Origin: Hippopus hippopus
Taxonomy: Eukaryota > Mollusca > Bivalvia > Cardiida > Cardiidae
NCBI GenBank assembly: GCA_946811185.2
Contig: OX328104.1
Location: 48,778,505-48,842,504, forward strand
DNA: 64,000 nucleotides
Reading direction: 5' to 3'
This document shows, piece by piece, positions 22,188-33,310 of this stretch (positions are counted from its first letter, which is position 1; each line of letters opens with the position of its first letter). A program made the position numbers and the translations under genes. The notes under the pieces are model-generated. The model had not been told where the DNA came from. It was given only the letters and a program-made list of their open reading frames with translations, and made no database searches.

Positions 22188-22598
22188 TTAACTCTTTACC
22201 AAACGACAGCATTTTAGACTAGTTCAAATTCAGAGCGTTTGCAGGCGACAGAATAAACGTGACCCACAAATTAAGAAAGGGGTTTGAAAAGGATGGATAA
22301 TATTGTGGGAAAAGGAGAAAATGCTGGTAAACACCAGCATTTTCTCCTTTTCCCTCAAGGTTTTCAAAAGCTTTTTTTCTCAGGGCGTTATAAGTCGGGA
22401 TTGGGTAATAAAGGGCTAAAAAAGAAGCTTTTGAAAACATTGTGGGAAAAGGACAAAATGGTAACCAGTATTTTCTACAAAGTGTTTTCTACCCATTCCT
22501 CAACAACTTTCATCGTTTAAGTCACAATTAATTAGTCGTATGGAAGTGCTTTGAATTGGGACCAGTGGATCTATATTTTTCGTCTGGGAAAGAGTAAA
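22188..22598. repeat. Two A-family copies
   Basis: 22188-22420 has a clear hairpin; 22421-22598 has lost most of one arm. Confidence 0.8.
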
Positions 22599-23344
22599 TT
22601 ACCGACTGATAAGCCCCAACGGCGGAGAAACTGGTAAATGAAGCGTGGCAAGTGCCTGGAACAAACATTAGACGGCCCCGTAACCTTTCACTCTCGAGGG
22701 GTCAAGGTTATCTTAAATTTCAATTTTCTCTTCTTTTATCATTATTCTCGAGACTTATGTCTTGATTCAGGAGCAATTACATTAAACTTCATTTTTATTT
22801 CAGAGTTTTAACCGGCATCTGAGGAAAGACTTTTGAAACAAGAAATATCTTTAAAAAAAGATAGACGGCGTAATACATACTGGAATACGAATATTGAAAA
22901 TCTTTTTTGGCTCCATATGAAGTAAAATAATGTGAGCCATTGTCTCTTTTCCCTAATCGTTTTTCATTTTGTTGAAAATTAATATTGGGTTATTGGGTGA
23001 CCCTTATGAAAATATTAAATTTCCAAATAGAACAAGAAAAGGATCATTCTCTATTACATTGATTTGCTATGGTATGAATCAAGGCCCCGGGGTATCGATT
23101 AGCGGTAGCAACGCCTGTAAGTAGTGGTTTCATAAATGTGTAAGGAGATCTCTACGGCAGCAGGGCCCGCGGAATAAACATGTGCACATTTTTTTACCAA
23201 TCGCATAATTATTACCATCTATTCATTCTTTATCTGTACCAAGAAGTAGGTCAAAAGCCAGCGCATTTAGCTACGCCGAAAAATTGTTGAATTTATAGGA
23301 AAAAATGTTGTGAGCAGCATTTTCTCGTTATACTTTATATGCTT
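22599..23344. other. No feature seen
   Basis: AT-rich sequence with no repeat family or exon recognised. Confidence 0.5.
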
Positions 23345-24249
23345 TTTAACCCTTTGTCCCTTTACCAAACAATAGCGAGTTTTAAAGACCAAGAAATCAG
23401 AAAAGAAAACAGCTATTAAAAACACTGAGGGAAAAGGAGAAAATGCTGGTAACCAGCATTTTCTCCTTTTCCCACAATGTTTTCTATCCTTTTCGAAGAC
23501 AAATTCCATCATTTTGGACTGCATTAAATTTGTTGTCTGCAAATGCCCCCGATAAATTCCATCACCTATTTAACATGTCGTCTGCACATGCCTTGATTTT
23601 GGACAAATCTTAAAAACATACTTTTTCTGGTAAAGGAGAGTTAACTTTTTACCAAACGACAAAATTTTAGACTGTCCAAATTCAAAGCATTTGCAGACGA
23701 AAATTTAAACGTGATTCAAATGATGGAATTTGATTTTAATGGGGTAAAAAAAAAAAGGTGGTGGGAAAAGGAAAAAATGCTGGTTACCAGCATTTTCTCC
23801 TTTTCCCACTATGTTTTCAAAAGCCTTCTTTGTTAAGGTCGTTAAAACTCGGGATTGTGTGGTAAAGAGTTAAGCCATTCTGTACCGCACCAAAAACAGG
23901 CATGCATGTGATAATATTACATTAATTCACTGACATGCATCTTGGCAAAAGCACACTGTGTATTGTTGAGAAGAAAATGTTTATTTTCTACATTCCTACA
24001 TTTACAATAAGGTTTTAACCCTTTACCATACGATCCCGCTTTTTAACGTCCCTGAGCAAGAAGCCTTTTGAAAACATTTTGGGAAAGGTGAAAAGCTGGT
24101 ACCCATCATTTTCTCCACTTCCCACAATGGTTTCAACCCTATCAAAGACAGGTTCTATCATTTGAAACCCATCTAAATTACCGTCTGCCAAGCTTTGAAT
24201 TTGGACAAGTCTACATTTTCGTTTTCATTGTCGTTTGGTAAAAAGTTCA
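23345..24249. repeat. Three A-family copies
   Basis: 23345-23640 has an extra right-end duplicate, 23641-23873 is nearly intact, and 24015-24249 has a decayed hairpin. Confidence 0.85.
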
Positions 24250-25575
24250 AGCGTCACGCACTCACTATGGACCAACGTACAGTCTATCAAATCGAAAACT
24301 TATCACATGGATATCATATGTTCTATTCTATTCACATTTAGTGCGATCTAGGACATAAAACCTGCGATTTTTGCACAGGAAAGCAAAACAACTGCCAAAT
24401 CACTGACTTTTGCCGTTGACGGATGCTGTACAGCTCAACTTTTGCTTTCTACTCTTTTGAGAAAACTTTAAACCACTTTCTGATTTAAAAAAATCATCCA
24501 ACATTACTTACAAGAGTAAGAGTACTCGGTGTTTTCCTCTCGAAATTATTCAACTCCGGAGGGTACTATTAGAAGGTTGACTGTATGATCAGGGTTGACT
24601 ATAAGAAGAGATCGCAGTAAATGTGAATATATAAACAAAAATCTTACCCTTCAAATGATATACTTAGTACATATGATGAGTTTCTGTCAAATAAAATTCA
24701 TTTGCGAGCCTGTTTTTAAAAAAAATTGTTTACCGCAGCTAACTAATTTTGGAAGTACAGTGACTATGTACAGCTTCTGATTTGCAAGACTGTTCATTGG
24801 TCCATAGTGTACTTCACAGGACCTATCAAAATCATGAACTGTATCGGCCAAAAATATAGTAAAGTCGACTTCTTACTGAAAATACATCGATTGTATGGTT
24901 ATTAACGCCGTTTTCAACATTATTTCAATCATATGGCGGCGGCCAGTGCGCCTATCTATGCTTTCCTGGAGGTTCTGTCACCAGTATAACGCACAATATT
25001 ATTCCCAGGTCACTGGCTGCTTTACCACATAATACCGTCGAAATGATGATCGACCTCGGCAAAAAAATGGCCGAACTGTGTGCTCCGACTGCGCTACCGG
25101 GGCTCGGCCTGAAAATGCAATAATCTTTAAACTCTTAAATATTCATTATCTTTTATCACATAAAACCTCCTCCGGTAGTGTATTAAGCCCATGACTTATT
25201 TTTGATAATACACTTGTGTATTATCGTTTTTTGGGTCCCGGTTCTGATCAATTTTCAGTCACGAGCGCGTGAAGCCAGAGAAACCAACCACAGTTTGTGC
25301 GGGAATTCGTACTGTTACGCCGTTTCGGGGAAAAATGACGTCACTGTTGCTAAGACGTATACGAGTGGAAAGTTTTTGATTTTCATATTTGATAGAAACT
25401 AAGAAATGCAACGAAAGTCTCTTAAAGTCAATATTATTGCGGAAAAAGTTGGACTTAACCCCTCTATAAACTATTTCACTCTTCTTTCGGTGTAAATGTT
25501 AAAGAACTATCTACTTGTGTATGTACACATTTGAAACCAAACCACAGCTGTAAACATGGACCCGTGAACGGTATA
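24250..25575. other. Mostly unannotated, one SINE tail and a small palindrome
   Basis: Apart from the SINE fragment at 24.9 kb, it holds the perfect palindrome GATAATACAC tt GTGTATTATC at 25205-25226. No gene. Confidence 0.5.
24896..24995 (-). mobile_element. SINE 3' part, minus strand
   Basis: On the minus strand ACTGGTGACAGAACCTCCAG, GAAAGCATAGATAGGCGCAC and TTGAAAACGGCGTTAATAAC match the tail domain of the SINE at 28.7 kb. Confidence 0.6.
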
Positions 25576-26230
25576 GGCAGCAGAACACAGTTTCGGTGTA
25601 AAATGTTGTAGGTACTTGGGACGTCACACCAAACTTTTCACTTAAACGTCAAAATAATCAACCTGAAATTATAAAAAGCACTTAAATGCAACAGCACAAT
25701 CCTATTTCTTTAGATTTTATCAATAAATCATGTTCAAGTTGTGAAATAGTAAAATTACTGATCAATACAGGCAAGTGGGATGGTCGGAAAAAAACTGACA
25801 AAATATGCCATTTTAGCCTATATTCCAAAATTCACAAAATGCAAACCCAGGAAGCTAGCCTGAAAATGCCAAGCTAAATTGAAACTCAAAACAACACATA
25901 ATCTGGGGATAAAGTCCAAAATAGCACGTTTCCATGCCGTTTTTTCGCAATCTTTCATGCCCTTACCCCACCCTTATATTTGCCGCTAAAAATGGCTGCT
26001 AGCTCCATGACCCCTCAGATTCGCATTTGGGGTCAAACCTATAGAACAAAGAAGGAAAGGTCATGACCTCCTCTTTCGTAGAAAAATTAAATGCTTCTTT
26101 TCCTTAATCTAACACAATTCATGGGTGTAATAACTCTTCTTCTTATCAAAATTGCACTGAAAACCTACCTTTCTCAATTATTTCTAAATTTGACCATGGC
26201 CAATTCGAAACAAACTGTTTACAGGTGCCT
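25576..26230. repeat. 655-bp direct repeat, left copy
   Basis: It runs from GGCAGCAGAACACAG to CAGGTGCCT. It includes a small palindrome AGGTCATGACCT and a 63-codon open frame that I do not consider a gene. The offset to the right copy is constant at 2,128 bases throughout, so there are no indels between copies. Confidence 0.9.
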
Positions 26231-26233
26231 TAA

Positions 26234-27105
26234 GGCAAAAATGAGATTTTTCAAATATGCCAAAAAAACACTTTAAACACTTTAAACAAGTACCTAGCCC
26301 TGTTACTGACTGATCTTAACCAGCAGAATGAGGCTCAGTTGCACAGAACTCATTTCACATGGATTCTTAACCCTTATGCAAATAAGCATATTTTACCCCA
26401 TTTTCCTGGCAATTTGAGCTGAAAGACAAGTCTAGGGAGAATCACTTGAACTTCACCTTTTACAACCTCAGCCTAGTTTCTTTTCTCTTTCTGGACATAA
26501 ATCTTACCTCAGGTACTTGTTCAGTTGCAAAAGCACTGGTTTTCCCTGTCTTGGGTCCCGTTTCTGTTAAAATTGTCACTTTTTTTTAACGTACTATGCC
26601 AAATTGCCTGTCTGTTACATAGAACATTCTAATAATTAGAATTTTTAGAAACTGCTCCAACAATTTTAAGATATAAACAACTTGCAAAATTTATAAGAAA
26701 CAAATAGAACACAAAAACGGAACCCTTTCCCAATGTCTTTCACAGAAATTTACCTGAGCAGTTAAATTCTATCCAATCAAAGGGAGGTAATCCAAACGGT
26801 CATAGTCAGAATTGAAGGCTTTTAATATAATGAGGGATCTGCCAATACTCCAATAGTGTGGTGAAGTAAATGTGTTTGTGAAATCTGGTAGTCTTTCTAA
26901 TAAATCCACATTTTTGAGAGTCTAATTGGTCAGTTTATCTCTTGTCCTATCAAGAAGACCAAGAAATATGTACAATCTCCCACTTTCTAAGTTGACTTTG
27001 TCAAGAAAGGAAGGGTTTTTTTCACAAGTTAGAGTGAAATCTCAGTGTTAAATAAGAAAATGCCTAGAAATTACAGGAAATGTTGAATTAGTCGCAACAA
27101 ATCCA
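26234..27105. other. Interior of the composite block, no exon recognised
   Basis: The sequence between the left TTAA and the endonuclease fragment is AT-rich. On the minus strand, downstream of the fragment, I found no C-x-x-P-x-H-L continuation. Confidence 0.5.
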
Positions 27106-27360
27106 TCAAAAAGAGAATTTGTTGTGACACAAATGTGACACATGCTTGTCACTACAAAGCTGAATTGGACTTTTCTCGATAAAGTATGCAAGTCGATGAA
27201 CCAGCAGTTTCAATCTTTTAGCATCAACCGAGACTCGGTATACACCATAGCCATATATATCAGTTGGACCGGTCCAAACTACACGTTCATCATGAGCCAG
27301 CGACTTGTCGCATAAAGCATTTCGTAACATGACGACTCTTTCCGGACACAATGGAGTCTA
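27106..27360 (-). pseudogene. His-Cys-box (I-PpoI-like) homing endonuclease fragment
   Basis: The open stretch reads WTGPTDIYGYGVYRVS, then LLVHRLAYFIEKSPIQL and DKHVSHLCHNK. The GYGxYR / HR-x-AY / SHLCHN series is that of the zinc-binding His-Me-finger family (I-PpoI type), in which the His of SHLCHN is catalytic and its Cys binds zinc. The frame stops four residues later, so the second Cys, the P-x-HL part and the metal-binding Asn are missing; I could not find them in other frames nearby. A plausible acceptor TTCTTCTAG at 27352-27360 precedes it, so it may be an exon. It is probably broken. Confidence 0.55.
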
Positions 27361-27703
27361 GAAGAATGCACTGGCCATAACAGGTATGTGGATTTGTTGC
27401 TGTAATATCAGAAATGGTCTATATTTACCAGAACTGCCTAAATTAAACCACTTTCAAGGAAAACGTCTCCGGAAAAGTCCAAAAATAGCAAAATAAGGCG
27501 ACATGATGTCGAGCGCCAAATTCGCCAAATTTGCCTTTTTCCGCATTTTGAGTTACCTCTCTTTTTTAAATCAATATCAGCCAAAATTTACAGTCTTAGA
27601 ATCATTTTAAGTACCATTTCAAGATCAGAAATTGATAGAATTACTAGAATAAATGCAATCTGCGATCAAAATACAAACTTCATAAAATTCAAAATTACCT
27701 TAA

Positions 27704-28358
27704 GGCAGCAGAACACAGTTTCGGTGTAAAATGTTGTAGGTACTTGGGACGTCACACCAAACTTTTCACTTAAACGTCAAAATAATCAACCTGAAATTAT
27801 AAAAAGCACTTAAATGCAACAGCACAATCCTATTTCTTTAGATTTTATCAATAAATCATGTTCAAGTTGTGAAATAGTAAAATTACTGATCAATACAGGC
27901 AAGTGGGATGGTCGGAAAAAAACTGACAAAATATGCCATTTTAGCCTATATTCCAAAATTCACAAAATGCAAACCCAGGAAGCTAGCCTGAAAATGCCAA
28001 GCTAAATTGAAACTCAAAACAACACATAATCTGGGGATAAAGTCCAAAATAGCACGTTTCCATGCCGTTTTTTCGCAATCTTTCATGCCCTTACCCCACC
28101 CTTATATTTGCCGCTAAAAATGGCTGCTAGCTCCATGACCCCTCAGATTCGCATTTGGGGTCAAACCTATAGAACAAAGAAGGAAAGGTCATGACCTCCT
28201 CTTTCGTAGAAAAATTAAATGCTTCTTTTCCTTAATCTAACACAATTCATGGGTGTAATAACTCTTCTTCTTATCAAAATTGCACTGAAAACCTACCTTT
28301 CTCAATTATTTCTAAATTTGACCATGGCCAATTCGAAACAAACTGTTTACAGGTGCCT
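27704..28358. repeat. 655-bp direct repeat, right copy
   Basis: No difference from the left copy was seen by eye. It is preceded by TTAA and followed by TATAG. Confidence 0.9.
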
Positions 28359-28446
28359 ATAGAGGCTAAAGGTGATGATGCGGGATATTTTTCTGTCTGT
28401 CATTCGTTTTATGTGATAAATAGAATCCCACATGCGTGTAAACTTA

Positions 28447-28556
28447 CGTATTATCATTTTTATCAAACCCGTTGATTAAAATGTATTTGACGCTCGCCAA
28501 GGCTCGCGTCATACAATTTTAGTCAACTCGTTTGATAAAAATGATAATACATGTAT
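28447..28556. repeat. Hairpin with about 46-bp arms
   Basis: GTATTATCATTTTTATCAAA pairs with TTTGATAAAAATGATAATAC, and the stem continues to GACGC / GCGTC around TCGCCAAGGCTC with a few mismatches. A second small palindrome, GCGGGTGGTACAGAT / ATCTGTGCCGCCCGC, follows at 28602-28642. Confidence 0.8.
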
Positions 28557-28682
28557 ATAAACACTCATGTAAGATCCTCTATATAGCCTTGACTAAAACA
28601 AGCGGGTGGTACAGATCCAAGATTTCCATCTGTGCCGCCCGCAAAAGCCCCTTTTTAGAAATTTAGGAAAAAATTAAGCCAA

Positions 28683-28990
28683 GCCCTGGTAGCTCAGTCG
28701 GTAGCGTACAGGACTCAAGAACAGGGGGTCGCTGGTTCGATCCCCGGCTCGACCAACCTCCCTCCGAGAGCTGATGATAGTCATTGCGACAGGATTTATT
28801 CCTCTGTCACCTCTGATCATTGTTTCGACGATGGTTATGTGGGAAAGCAGCCAGTGGCTTGGAAAGAATATTGTGCGGATTACTGGTAAAAGAAACTCCA
28901 GGGAAGCATGGATAAGTACCCTGGCCGCCTCGATATAACTGAAAAAGCCTAATGTTAAAAACAGCGTTAAACACCAAACAATAGAAATTT
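28683..28990 (+). mobile_element. tRNA-derived SINE, near complete
   Basis: The head is tRNA-like: box A TAGCTCAGTCGGTAGCG and box B GGTTCGATCCC at the right spacing, ending CTCGACCA. The body contains TGATCATTGTTTCGACGATG, GTGGGAAAGCAGCCAGTGGC and the tail region AACAGCGTTAAACACCAAAC. RNA polymerase III would start at the head. Related pieces recur in the window, which marks it as a family rather than a tRNA gene. Confidence 0.8.
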
Positions 28991-29094
28991 AAGTGCACCG
29001 CAAGATACTGATGTCCTAGTTGAGGGCCTAAATAGACCTGCAAAAAGGCCAGTAAAGGTCCGTAGTATAATTCCTCTGAAAATGTTATTACCAT

Positions 29095-29285
29095 ACAACA
29101 ATCCTTTTACTCGTCTTAATTCAAAGCATTTGCCAAGGAAAATCAAGCATGACTACAACGATCGGATTCTTCTTTAAAATAGTAGAAAACATGCCCGGAG
29201 TAGGAGAAAATGCTAGTTATCAGATTTTCTCCTTTTGCCACCATGTTTTCTGAAGCTTTATTCCTTAGTAATTGTGTCACGAGGC
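29095..29285. repeat. Degenerate A-family copy
   Basis: GAGAAAATGCTAGTTATCAG remains of the hairpin; the ends are decayed. Confidence 0.55.
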
Positions 29286-29414
29286 AGAAGTGCCTGGCGT
29301 GTCACCGGACAGAGGATATTTTTAAAAAATGGCTAAATATATCAACAAGCCTGTAAGAAATTAGTTCCACCAGAAAACAAATTTGTCGACTTGCAGAAGA
29401 ACACTGTTCAACTC

Positions 29415-29672
29415 TCTACCGCCGAGTCCCGCTGATGCAGTTGGTACGTACATTACTTGAGACCTAAGGGTTCTAATCTCAGCCAATATCTTTCCAAAGA
29501 TTGATGACAGTCTTCACGACAGGATTCATTCCTCTCTCACTGCTGATCATTGTTTCGACGATGGGTTTGTGGGAAAGCAGCAAGAATATTGTGCGAAGTA
29601 TGGATCGCGATATAACTCAAATGTCGAAAACGGCGGTAAACAAAAAACAGACAAACAAACAAACAAACAATC
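29415..29672 (+). mobile_element. SINE copy 2, degenerate head, (AAAC)n tail
   Basis: The body matches the 28.7-kb SINE (TGATCATTGTTTCGACGATG; GTGGGAAAGCAGCAAGAATA) and ends AAAACGGCGGTAAACAAAAA followed by repeated ACAAACAAAC. The tRNA head has decayed boxes (GCTGATGCAGTTGGTACG, GGTTCTAATCTC). An A-family MITE sits in its tail. Confidence 0.75.
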
Positions 29673-29890
29673 AACACTTTACCAAACGATGTCAACGACC
29701 TTGAGGACGAAGACGGCTATCAAAAACATTGTGGGAAAAAATAGACAACATGCTGGTAACCAGTATTTTTTCCTTTTCCTACAATGTTCCCCTAGCCTTT
29801 TAAAGTCAAATACAACCATGCTTTACTTGTCTTTTGCCTTTTTTTTTTTTTCATTATGGACGAGTCTTATGTTAATTTTTGTCATCTGAC
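29670..29890. repeat. A-family copy in a SINE tail
   Basis: It starts CACTTTACCAAACGATGTC right after the (AAAC)n tail. The core reads ACATGCTGGTAACCAGTAT. Confidence 0.7.
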
Positions 29891-29937
29891 ATTTTTTTTT
29901 TTCAACAGAGCATCAGTGTCTAATAATAATAATAATA

Positions 29938-30020
29938 ACATGCGAAAAGGGGCTTTCGGACATTTGCGTAAAGTGTCGTCTGCGCAGGCTAATCCGAGAC
30001 ACCACTTTACGTCAACAGTA
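29938..30020. repeat. C-family copy interrupted by the 57-bp-arm palindrome
   Basis: ACATGCGAAAAGGGGCTTTC starts it, the core is reduced to GTCTGCGCAGGCTAATCC, and the right arm stops at CACTTTACGTCAA. Confidence 0.65.
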
Positions 30021-30031
30021 TTAGTTGTACC

Positions 30032-30162
30032 GTCAGGTGGCAGGGGACTTGGAAACTTGTTCACGGCTGTGGTGAATCATGTCGCCCCGAGCCGAAGGCG
30101 AGGAGGGGGCGACATGATTCACCACAGCCGTGAACAAGTTTCCAAGTCCCCTGCCACCTGAC
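30032..30162. repeat. Perfect 57-bp-arm palindrome
   Basis: The arms 30032-30088 and 30106-30162 are exact reverse complements (outer ends GTCAGGTGGCAGGGGACTTG), with a 17-base spacer GAGCCGAAGGCGAGGAG. It interrupts a C-family MITE (left part at 29938-30015). Absence of any mismatch suggests recent origin or arm-to-arm conversion. No coding role; the open frames across it are artefacts of the symmetry. Confidence 0.95.
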
Positions 30163-30587
30163 CGTACCACGAATTTATTGTACTGCAAAGTTTTACCATT
30201 CCAACGTGTGTTAAGCGAAATTAACTGTTTTTTGGTTTCAAAAATTGAATACGCTGACAAAGTAGAATTTCCCTTCTGAGTGCCCCAATTCAATGAAAAC
30301 TGACGTCATTGGGAACTGACGTCACTGAAACCTTGGTAAAACGTGCAGTTTGGTGCATAATCTTAATGTTAATCTTGATCGACGCCGCCATTTTGGATGT
30401 TGTGTTGAAAATGTAGTCATGTATACCGGGCTCCCGAAAGGGAAACTGCTTTTACGTTGGTTTTGCCAGTGTACATGATATATATGTTCGGGGCATATTA
30501 TCCAATCAGATCACGAGAAATTTCTTTGCAGTATAATAATAGGTTTTGTCCTGCAGTAGGCGGCGTGAAACAGAAAATCGAACACGA

Positions 30588-30692
30588 TCGGAAAGTGTCG
30601 TCTCGGATCAGCCTGTGCGGACTGCACAGGCTGATCCGGGACGATCCTTTACGCAAATGTCCGAATGCCCCTTTTCACGTGATACAGACCAG
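30588..30692. repeat. C-family copy
   Basis: The core GATCAGCCTGTGCGGACTGC is near-perfect, and the right end CCCCTTTTCACGTGATAC is present. Confidence 0.75.
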
Positions 30693-30693
30693 T

Positions 30694-31292
30694 CATATTA
30701 TGAGCTTGTATATGAGCTTTGCTCTGTGAAAAGGTGGTTTAATGCATCTGTAATGGAGTATGGACCATGTCAGCCTGCGCAGTCCATACAGGCTGACCTG
30801 CGCCAAAGCTTTTTGCCATTGATTTAATTTGGTAAATTTCTTGCATCTCTAAGAACCTTTCTACATCATAATTCAGTCAGTTTTTTAGACAAAATGAGTC
30901 CACATTAGATGAAGACTTTATTGGTATAATGCAGTACCAAGATGCATATTTAACCCCCTTTTTTCTCAGAGTGCGACTCATGTACATGAATGTGAGCCAT
31001 GCTCTGTGAAAAGGCGATTGAATGCATCTTCAAAACGTATCGACTCATGTCAGCCTGCACAGTCCGCGCAGGCTAACCTGGGTCACAACTATTTGCTATC
31101 GGTCAATTTCCTACATGGAAAAGGACCACACTACTTCAGGATTTAGTCGGTTGTTTGACAAAATAGATTTTATGGATCCATTATTACATGGTATAATGCT
31201 TTTAATACCAGGTGTAATACATTGAAATAATGCTTGGTATATTGCATTACGAAGATGCACTAAGCTCCTTTTTTCCCCAGAGTGCAACTCAT
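30694..31292. repeat. Two adjacent B-family copies
   Basis: Copies at about 30700-30985 (degenerate) and 30994-31292. Both carry the CAGCCTGCGCAGTCC-type core and TTTTATGGATCCATTATTA-type region. Confidence 0.75.
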
Positions 31293-31371
31293 ATCCATCC
31301 ATAATTTGAAGGATGTTTTCAAAATGGCATGCTGTGATTATTTTTTTGGGGGAGGGGGGGGGCGGAAAGGG

Positions 31372-31528
31372 GACAGTTCACATATTCGTGTACTAGGTGG
31401 GTTCCACCAGTACTAGGGTGGGCTCTGAAGTGTCTTGCCCAAGGACACTCCGAAAACCCAGTGAGGCTCGAAACCAGGGCCTCCAGCTCACGAGTGCTAC
31501 ACTTTACCACTGAGCCACGCAGGTCCCC
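31372..31528 (-). mobile_element. Second tRNA-derived SINE type, minus strand
   Basis: The minus-strand head GGGGACCTGCGTGGCTCAGT has a box A (TGGCTCAGTGG) and box B-like GGTTTCGAGCC. The body has GTGTCCTTGGGCAAGACACT, a motif widespread in animal SINEs. It differs from the 28.7-kb type in the body. Confidence 0.7.
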
Positions 31529-31538
31529 GGGTAACAGG

Positions 31539-31745
31539 TTAACCTATATCTTGCTAAATAACTTCAAATGAAACTTTCAAGCCGACAGCAAAAGCCCATT
31601 TTTTGCTATTTCAAAGGTATTTTTGGGGAAATTTATCTCCTTATCGGACAGTGTAGATCCAAGATCAGACCTTCTGTGCAATCTGATCTTGATCAATATT
31701 GCCCGCAAAAGGTCATTGGGTCGCGCTTAGCAGCTTAGGGGTAAA
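31539..31745. repeat. D-family copy
   Basis: GGACAGTGTAGATCCAAGATC starts the hairpin; one arm is shortened (GACCTTCTGTGCAATCTGATC). CGCGCTTAGCAGCTTAGGGG ends it. Confidence 0.75.
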
Positions 31746-31834
31746 CAGGATAATGAAGACAGTTGAACCAGGTTCCTTGCAGTTGGTACCTTTTGAAATT
31801 ATCCTTGTAAAATTTGGTGCAGACGATGCCTAGA

Positions 31835-31970
31835 ATGCACAGGTACGCTGTTTGATCTTCGTCTAAATTCGTTCATCCCTCACCGCTGATCATTGTTTCA
31901 ACAATGACTAAGTGGGAAAGCAGCCAGTGGCTTGGGAAGAATATTGTGCGAAGTACTGGTAAAGATGAAG
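31835..31970 (+). mobile_element. SINE body fragment
   Basis: It shares CTGATCATTGTTTCAACAATG, GTGGGAAAGCAGCCAGTGGC and AATATTGTGCGAAGTACTGG with the other copies. Head and tail are absent. Confidence 0.65.
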
Positions 31971-32157
31971 ATTTGCGAAGTAAACATGCATACAGATAAA
32001 TTTTTCCGAGAAATGGGGGAGGCCTGATTTTTTTTTTTGAGAAGGGAGCTCACCAACGAAATGTTAAACACGTTTCAGTGTTGAGTTACTCCCCTTACAT
32101 AAAAAAAAAAGCAAAGTGGCGAACGACGAATGTGATCGGGTTATCTTTCAAAAGATC

Positions 32158-32325
32158 CATCCTAACCCTTTCCTCCTTCCCTTGCACCTTCTTCTTTAAC
32201 TCCCTCCCTCCGTCCTTCCTTCCTTCTTCCCTCCCTCCCGTCCTTCCTTCCTTTCTCCATCCCTCACTCCCCCTTTTTTTCTTCCATCATTGCTTCCTTC
32301 CTTCCTTCCTTCTTTCCTTCAGTAA
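32158..32325. repeat. Pyrimidine (TTCC)n tract
   Basis: Repeated CTTCC and CCTCC over about 165 bases, almost purine-free on the plus strand. Such tracts can form triplex DNA. The open frame across it is Ser/Pro/Leu filler. Confidence 0.85.
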
Positions 32326-32756
32326 AATATTCATTTAGTCAGTCATTCATTTCTATCTCCTGTATCGACAGTTAAGTATTCATTAAATTGTAAAGTTACA
32401 TAACAATCTGCCAGGACAGAGATCTTACATACAGTGACAATTACGTGTATTATGAATTGGGCCATACATCACCTGATCAGTGCTTATTGTGTTAGATTTG
32501 AAGTCAGGATATCCTGGTTTTATCTTAGCCTGCAGTGCTGGTCAAATGGAAATGACCTTGGGCAAGGCATGGCATAGTATCAACCTAGCACCGGTGAAAC
32601 CTAGGAAAAGCATCAGCGAGATGATGTGTTGATATACACATGTAACAGAAATACAGTTAAAAGTTGTGTAAAACACCATTCTTAACAGAAAACTGATCAG
32701 ACTAGATGGAATGAAAACTAGTTGAATGGTCAAAGTCAACAACAACAGTGACATGT

Positions 32757-33310
32757 GCTTACTTTTTACAAGATAACAACATTTTAGACTTGTCCAAATT
32801 GAGAGCATTTACAGATGACAAAAGAAATCTGACAATTGAAATTCATTTTTGAAAGAGAACCAGCATTTTCTTCTTTTTCCACAATGTCTTCAAAAGCCTT
32901 TCTTTGCCAGAGTCATAAAAAGTCAGGAATGCACTATAGTACTGGGTTAGAACCCAATCTCTCTCATTCATCAATCAACCACAAACAGACAATTATTTTG
33001 TCATTGACCTGTACTTAATTGAAGCATCATTTCCCCATAAATAAGGTTGGTTGCTTCTTATTTCATGCAAATGAAGTGTCACTTGAGAGGTTAAGCTTTA
33101 ACCTTTTACCACACAATCTCAAGTCTTAACAACCTTGAGGAAGAGCTGGCTTTTGAAACCGTTTTGGGAAAAGAAGCATTTTCTCCTTTTCCCACTTGTT
33201 TTCTACCTTTTCAAAGACAAATCCACCAATTTGATCAAAATTTAATTAGTCGTCTGTAAATGCTTTCAAATTGGACTAGGCTGTAATATTGGCGACTGGT
33301 AAAGAGTGAA
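32757..33310. repeat. Two degenerate A-family copies
   Basis: 32757-32940 keeps only the right hairpin arm; 33101-33310 has lost the loop (GGGAAAAGAAGCATTTTCTC). A further fragment lies at 33330-33420. Confidence 0.65.

Larger units (their letters stand above)
25572..28361. mobile_element. Composite element: identical 655-bp direct repeats around 1.47 kb
   Basis: TATA lies immediately outside both ends and TTAA immediately inside both repeats. The two repeats look identical over their whole length. Each repeat has weak inverted ends: GGCAGCAGAACACAGTT against GGCACCTGTAAACAGTT, 13 of 17 matching. No tRNA-complementary site follows the left repeat, no purine tract precedes the right one, and ends are GG..CC rather than TG..CA, so an LTR element is unlikely. 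The interior holds a His-Cys-box endonuclease fragment. Confidence 0.65.

Noticed and set aside
25572..28361. LTR retrotransposon or TRIM
   Set aside because: The repeats have GG..CC rather than TG..CA ends, with no primer-binding site or purine tract next to them. Kept only as an alternative.
28683..28757. Functional tRNA gene
   Set aside because: Boxes A and B are good, but the sequence continues into a SINE body repeated elsewhere in the window, so it is a SINE head.
29856..30293. Frames on both strands reading RGLGNLFTAVVNHVAPS
   Set aside because: The same peptide appears on both strands because of the perfect palindrome; not coding.
32078..32338. Ser/Pro/Leu-rich 86-codon frame
   Set aside because: It is translation of a TTCC microsatellite.
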